This document shows, piece after piece, positions 6,091 to 10,222 of a stretch of DNA of 10,222 nt. The DNA is from DASXTS01 sp036505275 (lineage in GTDB: Bacteria; Actinomycetota; Actinomycetes; Mycobacteriales; Pseudonocardiaceae), in assembly GCA_036505275.1 (NCBI GenBank), contig DASXTS010000453.1:1-10222 (forward strand), read 5' to 3'. The first letter of the stretch is position 1. Every line of letters starts with the position of its first letter. The position numbers and the translations under genes were made by a program. The notes beneath the pieces were generated by a model, which was not told where the DNA came from, searched no databases, and saw only the letters and a program-made list of their open reading frames with translations.

Positions 6091-7103
6091 GAGCGTTGCC
6101 ACTCCGTTGCCGTCTTGACCGCGTTCACCACGCGCTGCGCGTCCGGGATGTAGAGGTCCTCCAGGGAGTCGGCGAACGGCACCGGCGTGTGCGGCGCGGT
6201 GACCTGCTGGATCGGGGCGCGCAGCGCGCCGAACGCCTCCTGCGCGACCAACCCCGCGATATCGCGAGCCAGGCTGCACCGGGGCGTGGACTCGTCGACC
6301 ACCACCAGGCGGCCGGTGGACTCGACGCTCTCCAGGATGGTGTCGGCGTCCAACGGGCTGGTGGTCCGAGGGTCGATCACCTCGCATTCGATGCCAGACG
6401 TGGACAGTTGCGATGCGGCGTCCAATGCCACGGAGACCATCCGCCCGATGGCCACAATCGTGACGTCGCCGCCGTCGCGCGCCACGTTGGCCTCGCCGAA
6501 CGGGATTGTGTAGCTCTCCGCGGGCACGTCGCCGGTGGTGTCGTACATGGCCTTGTGCTCGCAGAAGATCACCGGGTCGTCGTCGCGGATGGACTGGATC
6601 AGCAGACCCTTCGCCTCGTACGGGCTGGACGGCACCACCACCTTCAGCCCGGGGATATGCGTGAAGATCGGGTACAGGGCCTGCGAGTGCTGCGCGGCGG
6701 CGCGCAGCCCGGCGCCGTACATGGTGCGGATCACCACCGGGGTCACCGCCTTGCCGCCGAACATGTACCGGAACTTCGCGGCCTGGTTGTAGATCTGGTC
6801 GAAGCAGACGCCCATGAAGTCGATGAACATCAGCTCGGCGACCGGCCGCAGACCCCGGGTGGCGGCGCCGATCGCGGCGCCGATGAACGCCGACTCGGAG
6901 ATCGGGGTGTCCAGCACCCGGCCGGGGAAGCGGTGGTAGAGCCCCTTGGTGACGCCGAGCACGCCGCCCCAGGCGTCCATCTCGCCGGGGCTGCCCTCGC
7001 CGCCGGCGTTGTCCTCGCCCATCACGATGACGCTCGGGTCGCGTTCCATCTCCAGCGCGAGCGCCTCGTTGATCGCCTCGCGGTAACTGATCGTGCGTGC
7101 CAT
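6087..7103 (-). CDS. acoB: Acetoin dehydrogenase E1 beta subunit (TPP-dependent)
   Basis: This 338-residue protein is the beta subunit of the thiamine-diphosphate-dependent E1 that decarboxylates or cleaves acetoin. It has the transketolase-type pyrimidine-binding half (MARTISYREAINEAL start, DTPISE with the expected catalytic glutamate at E70) and the C-terminal transketolase domain (VIDPRTTSPLD, then VVVDESTPRCS near residues 275-285). Length and motifs are normal. The ATG at 7103 was chosen over an in-frame TTG at 7118 because GGAG lies between them, 9 bases before the ATG, and family members start with a short MAR/MSR-type N-terminus. The gap to acoA is 15 bases and the stop overlaps acoC. 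The close relatives of this fold are pyruvate and branched-chain oxo-acid dehydrogenase beta subunits; the AcoX and AcoC neighbours decide for acetoin. Confidence 0.95.
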   Translation of the reverse strand: MARTISYREAINEALALEMERDPSVIVMGEDNAGGEGSPGEMDAWGGVLGVTKGLYHRFPGRVLDTPISESAFIGAAIGAATRGLRPVAELMFIDFMGVCFDQIYNQAAKFRYMFGGKAVTPVVIRTMYGAGLRAAAQHSQALYPIFTHIPGLKVVVPSSPYEAKGLLIQSIRDDDPVIFCEHKAMYDTTGDVPAESYTIPFGEANVARDGGDVTIVAIGRMVSVALDAASQLSTSGIECEVIDPRTTSPLDADTILESVESTGRLVVVDESTPRCSLARDIAGLVAQEAFGALRAPIQQVTAPHTPVPFADSLEDLYIPDAQRVVNAVKTATEWQRS

Positions 7104-7118
7104 GATCGTCTGCTCCAA

Positions 7119-8114
7119 TCAGTACGAGACGTAGACGTCGGTTTCCAGGTCGGCCCGGCCGGGCTTGGGCGCGGCCTTGGCCTCGGTGACCGCGTCGTCG
7201 ATGAGGCGGGCCACCTCGGCGTCCACCGCGTCGAGCTGCTCGGCGGCGAGCTGGCCGGTCTCGATCACCCGGCCACGGAACCGCTTGAGGCAGTCCAGGG
7301 TCTCCCTGGCGCGGGCCACCTCGTCGCCGCGGTAGCTCTGCTGGTCACCCTCGAAGTGCCCGTAGTAGCGGGTGAACTTGACCTCGATCAGGGTCGGGCC
7401 GCCGCCGGCGCGGGCCCTGGCCACCGCCTCCCCGGCGGCCTCGTACACGGCGAAGAAGTCGAAACCGTCGACGATCACGCCCGGCATGCCGAAGCCGGCC
7501 GCCCGGTCGGCGATGTTGTCCGAGGCCACCGACCAGGTGCTGGCCGTGGCCTCGGCGTAGCCGTTGTTCTCCGCGACAAAGATCGCCGGTAGGTTCCACA
7601 CCGAGGCCAGGTTCAGCGCCTCCAGGGTGGTGCCCTGGTTGCTCGCGCCATCGCCGAAGAACGCCACGCCGACGCCGCCGGTGCCCTGCAGCTTCGCGGC
7701 CAGCGCGGTGCCGCAGATCAGCGGCGGGCCGCCGCCGACGATGCCGTTCGCACCGAGCATGCCCTTGCTCAGGTCGGCGATGTGCATCGAGCCGCCCTTG
7801 CCGTGGCAGGAGCCGGTGCTGCGGCCGTAGATCTCGGCCATCATCGCCTTGACGTCCACGCCCTTGGCGATGCAGTGCCCGTGGCCGCGGTGCGTGCTGG
7901 CGATCGAGTCCCGCTCGTCCAGGTGCGCGCACACCCCGGCGGCGGAGGCCTCCTCGCCGGCGTACAGGTGCACGAAGCCGGGAATCTCGCCGGTGGCGAA
8001 CTCCTCGTGCACCCGGTCCTCGAACGCGCGAATCGTGCGCATGATGCGGTAGGCCCGCAGCAGGTCCTCCTCGGACAGCTCGTGGGCCACCGCCGCGGGC
8101 AGCAGGTCGGTCAT
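7119..8114 (-). CDS. acoA: Acetoin dehydrogenase E1 alpha subunit (TPP-dependent)
   Basis: This 331-residue alpha subunit pairs with AcoB to form the E1 active site. Conserved features are the STHRGHGH segment at 73-80, GSCHGKGGSMH at 101-111, and the thiamine-diphosphate/Mg2+ motif starting GDGASNQG at 154-161 and ending ENNGYA at 182-187. The C-terminal part contains the family's YYGHFEGDQQSYR loop, which resembles acetoin E1 alpha rather than pyruvate E1 alpha (where this region carries regulatory phosphorylation sites in eukaryotes). The ATG at 8114 has GAGGAG 9 bases upstream. It follows acoX with a 25-base gap and precedes acoB with 15, all on one strand, so it is the second gene of a compact operon. 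Confidence 0.95.
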   Translation of the reverse strand: MTDLLPAAVAHELSEEDLLRAYRIMRTIRAFEDRVHEEFATGEIPGFVHLYAGEEASAAGVCAHLDERDSIASTHRGHGHCIAKGVDVKAMMAEIYGRSTGSCHGKGGSMHIADLSKGMLGANGIVGGGPPLICGTALAAKLQGTGGVGVAFFGDGASNQGTTLEALNLASVWNLPAIFVAENNGYAEATASTWSVASDNIADRAAGFGMPGVIVDGFDFFAVYEAAGEAVARARAGGGPTLIEVKFTRYYGHFEGDQQSYRGDEVARARETLDCLKRFRGRVIETGQLAAEQLDAVDAEVARLIDDAVTEAKAAPKPGRADLETDVYVSY

Positions 8115-8139
8115 CGTTCGGCTCTCCTCACTCCGTCGC

Positions 8140-9147
8140 TCACTCGGTCACCAGCAGTTGCTTCTCGGCCGCGATCCGCAGCACGGCCGGGACGTCCACC
8201 ACGCGCGGGCCATCGCCGGACAGCGACACCGTCACCCGCTGGCGCGGCCCGAACTCGATCTCTCGTTCGCCGTCCACCGCCACCGTGCCTCTGGTGACGG
8301 CGCTGACCATGGGCTCACCGGGGGGTAGCGGCCGCACGAGGGCGACGCCGACGTCGGCCAGCACGCCGGGCGCGATCGGGGCAAGCACCCGGCGGTTGGC
8401 GGCCGGGTCCAGGCGCACGGCGACCCCGTTGACGTGGTCCCGAGCGGTGGGCAGCAGGTGCGCTGCGATGCTGGACAGCCCGATGGCGTGCGGTTCGGCG
8501 AACGTGCAGTACAGCTCGCGCAGGCTGGCGGTCTGCCAGACGGCGCGGGCGCCGACGTGGCTCACCGTGGACACGCAGACGTCGACCAGGGCCAGCTCGC
8601 GCCGCCCGCCGCACGCCACGGTCAGCACCTTCGCCTGGGTGGTTGCCGCGGCCGCCGGCACCGCGTTGGTGGCGATCAGCGCGGCCGCGGCGCCGGCCAC
8701 CGTCGCCTCCCACACGTGCGGGAACGCGTTGTTCGTGCCGGTGGACAGTGCCAGCACCGGGGTGTCGCCGAGCGCCGGCACGGCCGCCCGCACGGTGCCG
8801 TCACCGCCGAGCAGGACGATCACCGCGGCGCCCAGCTCGCGCATCCGCCACACCAGGCTCGTGGTGTCGGCGGCCTGGCCGGTGGCCGGCCTCGGCTCAC
8901 AGAACTCCGGCATCACCCCGATGCGCTGCCGTTGGGCGCCGCGCAGCACCGCGGCCGCCAGCCCGAACGCGTCGGTGGAAACCAGCACGCGCCGCACCCC
9001 CAGCGCGGCGCAGGCGGCCACGATGCGCAGCACCATGCTTGCCTTCTCGGCATTGGGGAACACCGACGCCTGCGCCACCAGCCGCCGGATGTCCCGCCCG
9101 GACATCGGGTTCGCAACGATGCCAACGGTGCCGCCGACGGTGTGCAC
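8140..9147 (-). CDS. acoX: AcoX, NAD-kinase-like protein of acetoin catabolism
   Basis: The protein belongs to the AcoX branch of the ATP-NAD kinase family found beside acetoin dehydrogenase genes. The N-terminus has the VGIVANPMSGRDIRRLVA signature (8-25), the nucleotide-binding GGDGT lies at 114-118, and STGTNNAFP lies at 135-143. Its exact reaction is not established; the fold suggests binding or phosphorylation of a nucleotide or a small substrate. The start is uncertain. No ATG is available upstream of the conserved core and an in-frame TGA lies at 9211-9213. The candidates are the GTG at 9147 used here (335 aa, family-like N-terminus, but AGAGG only 2 bases upstream) and the TTG at 9183 (347 aa, no clear ribosome-binding site). 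It is the first gene of acoXABC, so the operon promoter should lie between about 9150 and 9302. Confidence 0.9.
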   Translation of the reverse strand: MHTVGGTVGIVANPMSGRDIRRLVAQASVFPNAEKASMVLRIVAACAALGVRRVLVSTDAFGLAAAVLRGAQRQRIGVMPEFCEPRPATGQAADTTSLVWRMRELGAAVIVLLGGDGTVRAAVPALGDTPVLALSTGTNNAFPHVWEATVAGAAAALIATNAVPAAAATTQAKVLTVACGGRRELALVDVCVSTVSHVGARAVWQTASLRELYCTFAEPHAIGLSSIAAHLLPTARDHVNGVAVRLDPAANRRVLAPIAPGVLADVGVALVRPLPPGEPMVSAVTRGTVAVDGEREIEFGPRQRVTVSLSGDGPRVVDVPAVLRIAAEKQLLVTE

Positions 9148-9217
9148 GACCTCTGTCGTACGCCCCGGCCACTCCGTCGACAAGGGTTGCGGCGACGTTG
9201 CATGCCGTACTCACAGC

Positions 9218-9234
9218 CGGGCGTCAAGCGCCCG
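9218..9234. repeat. Inverted repeat upstream of acoX (6-bp arms)
   Basis: CGGGCG (9218-9223) and CGCCCG (9229-9234) flank a 5-base centre. It lies upstream of the acoX start and 6 bases from a second palindrome at 9241-9255. On the minus strand its centre gives TTGACG, a good match to a -35 box, but no convincing -10 follows at 16-18 bases. It may be a hairpin or part of the operon's control region. Confidence 0.35.
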
Positions 9235-9240
9235 CGGACC

Positions 9241-9255
9241 GGTGAGCGGCTCACC
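9241..9255. promoter_or_regulatory. 15-base perfect palindrome, candidate operator or terminator
   Basis: GGTGAGC and GCTCACC are exact complements around a single central base. The site lies between the stop of the DarG-C-like gene (9303) and the acoX start. Symmetry and size suit a dimeric repressor or activator site for acoXABC. As RNA it could be a terminator for the upstream gene, although there is no T-run. Confidence 0.4.
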
Positions 9256-9302
9256 AAGGGCGGCCTCACGGTCCAGGGCCGACGTCGGTCACGGCCAGGC
9301 GC

Positions 9303-10211
9303 CTACAGTCTGCCGACTCCCAATGTGCCGGCCTCGCTCGCCGTTGTCCTGAACCATTCTCGATCGTGGAGTCGCTGCCAGGCCTTGGTGACGTGTGCCT
9401 GCGGAAAGGTGGCTTGTTTGCGGGCGTTCCACGTGTGGACGTAGTCGGCGGCTCGGGTTGGGTCGGTGGCAACCAGCGAGTCGGTGCGGGCGGCAAAGAG
9501 CACGGTTGCCAGTAGTTCCATTCCGTATGCGCCTTCCCAGCCGGCGGTCAGGCTCAGTACCCGGTCGACCGCGGCGAGCACGCGCGGGTGGCCGTCGAGC
9601 AGGCTGCGGGCTTGGCCCTCGGCGTCGGGTAGCAATTCGATGGGTTCCAGCGCGAGTACCGCGCTGGAACGGTCGCCATATCCGCGGAGGTAGTGGCCTT
9701 CCATTGCTTGCAGAACCTTGTTCAGGTTTTCGGCATAAGGTCCGTACCTGCCTTTCGTGTAGTTCAGTCGCAGGGACAAGCCGGCTTCCTGAAGGAGGTA
9801 CATCAGTTTCTGGATTTCCAGCAGTGATGCGCCGGGCCGAATCAGTTCAAGTCGTTGTGCCATTGCGTTGCGTGCGTAGCTCGCGAGGACAGCAAGCAAT
9901 GCGGCTCGTCCGACCGTCATGGCCGGGCACGGGGTGGCGATCGGCATGTCGGCCGCCGGCGGTGCCCCGGCCGGCGGGTACACCTCCCTCGTTCGGGTTG
10001 ACGGCACTTCTCCGTTGTAATACCACCCACGCCGGACAATCACTTGTTGTGACGAGCAGGCGTCGTTGAGTATCTCCCGCACCGCCCTGCCTGTGGCCGT
10101 CGTCCGGGCCACGACCTGGCCGATGAGTGCCCAGGGCACCTGCCGGTGGGCCAGGAACTCGGCCGCGCGACGGGTAGCCCGAGTCGGATCGTCGGCGGTG
10201 TCGCTCCACAT
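9303..10211 (-). CDS. DarG C-terminal-domain protein with winged-helix-like N-terminus, no macrodomain
   Basis: The ATG at 10211 has AGGGGG 5 bases upstream, so this 302-residue frame is complete although it abuts the window edge. Residues 98-288 resemble the C-terminal half of the DarG antitoxin. The similarity runs from MTVGRAALLAVLASY, through SLLEIQKLMYLLQEAG (129-144), YTKGRYGPYAENL (151-163) and EGHYLRGYGD (171-180), to AYGMELLATV (228-237) and a W-N-RK segment near 261. In DarTG systems this half contacts and blocks DarT, which ADP-ribosylates thymidines in DNA, while an N-terminal macrodomain removes the modification. Here residues 1-95 contain no macrodomain. They form a short segment (AAEFLAHRQVPWALIGQVV, then VIVRRGWYYNGE) that looks like a winged helix, followed by a Pro/Ala linker. 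A function as DarT-neutralising protein, transcription factor or both is inference. No darT is in the window; a partner could lie beyond 10222. Codons end in T or A more often than in the aco genes. Confidence 0.85.
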   Translation of the reverse strand: MWSDTADDPTRATRRAAEFLAHRQVPWALIGQVVARTTATGRAVREILNDACSSQQVIVRRGWYYNGEVPSTRTREVYPPAGAPPAADMPIATPCPAMTVGRAALLAVLASYARNAMAQRLELIRPGASLLEIQKLMYLLQEAGLSLRLNYTKGRYGPYAENLNKVLQAMEGHYLRGYGDRSSAVLALEPIELLPDAEGQARSLLDGHPRVLAAVDRVLSLTAGWEGAYGMELLATVLFAARTDSLVATDPTRAADYVHTWNARKQATFPQAHVTKAWQRLHDREWFRTTASEAGTLGVGRL

Positions 10212-10222
10212 GGTTGCCCCCT

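Noticed and set aside
6091..6387. Upstream extension of acoC to 6387
   Set aside because: It lies wholly within acoB in another frame, and the extra residues are shadow-like. The ATG at 6090, overlapping the acoB stop, gives the family N-terminus.
5002..7592. Long plus-strand frames opposite acoC, acoB and acoA
   Set aside because: They are antisense shadows caused by G/C-ending codons, with no motif and His/Arg/Gly-rich products.
4963..8114. Pyruvate or branched-chain oxo-acid dehydrogenase instead of acetoin dehydrogenase
   Set aside because: The E2 carries an alpha/beta-hydrolase domain in place of the CAT-like acyltransferase domain, and AcoX leads the operon. Both are specific to acetoin systems.
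8285..9444. Long plus-strand frames opposite acoX
   Set aside because: These are again Ser/Arg/Ala-rich or His/Gly-rich shadows; the minus strand carries the clear GGDGT protein.
1..10222. CRISPR array, insertion sequence or integrase
   Set aside because: No regularly spaced direct repeats, transposase motif or recombinase catalytic signature was seen in any frame. A second att copy of the tRNA end was also looked for by eye and not found.

Overview
The window is high-GC DNA from an actinomycete. Codon choice is strongly G/C-ending in most genes, the tRNA encodes its own CCA end, and several protein families are typical of filamentous actinomycetes. A Pseudonocardiales-like host is plausible, but the sequence does not prove it.

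Layout, left to right. (1) 1-1026, minus: the 5' 342 codons of a TPR-rich protein resembling the C-terminal region of large LuxR/AAA-type regulators; it runs off the left edge. (2) 1139-1498, minus: an unrecognised 119-aa protein. (3) 1499-2045: about 550 bases with no gene I can defend. (4) 2046-3748, plus: a bacterial NLR-type NACHT NTPase gene with a helical N-terminal domain and Walker A in one frame and Walker B and the rest in another. It is broken by a one-base frameshift near 3135. Its C-terminal sensor region is missing, and its coding sequence runs straight into the 3' end of (5), a tRNA-Lys(TTT) gene on the minus strand (3720-3795). (6) 3974-4230, plus: a frameshifted stub of an MFS transporter. 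(7) 4304-4507, minus: a cold-shock protein with a strong terminator hairpin. (8) 4508-4962: a non-coding stretch with several inverted repeats. (9) 4963-9147 (or 9183), minus: an acetoin-catabolism operon, acoX-acoA-acoB-acoC in transcription order. (10) 9303-10211, minus: a 302-aa protein whose C-terminal two thirds looks like the DarT-binding half of the DarG antitoxin. Its N-terminus is a short winged-helix-like segment in place of the ADP-ribosyl-hydrolase macrodomain.

How the genes fit together. AcoA and AcoB form the TPP-dependent E1 of the acetoin dehydrogenase complex, AcoC is the lipoyl-bearing E2 with an alpha/beta-hydrolase fold, and AcoX is the NAD-kinase-like protein that accompanies them. 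Together they cleave acetoin to acetaldehyde and acetyl-CoA. E3 (dihydrolipoamide dehydrogenase), lipoyl synthesis and any AcoR-type regulator must lie elsewhere. The 2046-4230 block looks like a decayed island boundary at a tRNA gene: a defence-type NACHT gene cut off exactly at the tRNA 3' end, and a transporter remnant on the other side. The DarG-C-like protein is a second defence- or toxin-related gene whose possible partner lies beyond the right edge.

The most unusual items are the orphan DarG C-terminal domain without a macrodomain, the NACHT/tRNA junction, and leader inverted repeats that would pair with the ribosome-binding sites of the TPR gene and, more weakly, the cold-shock gene.
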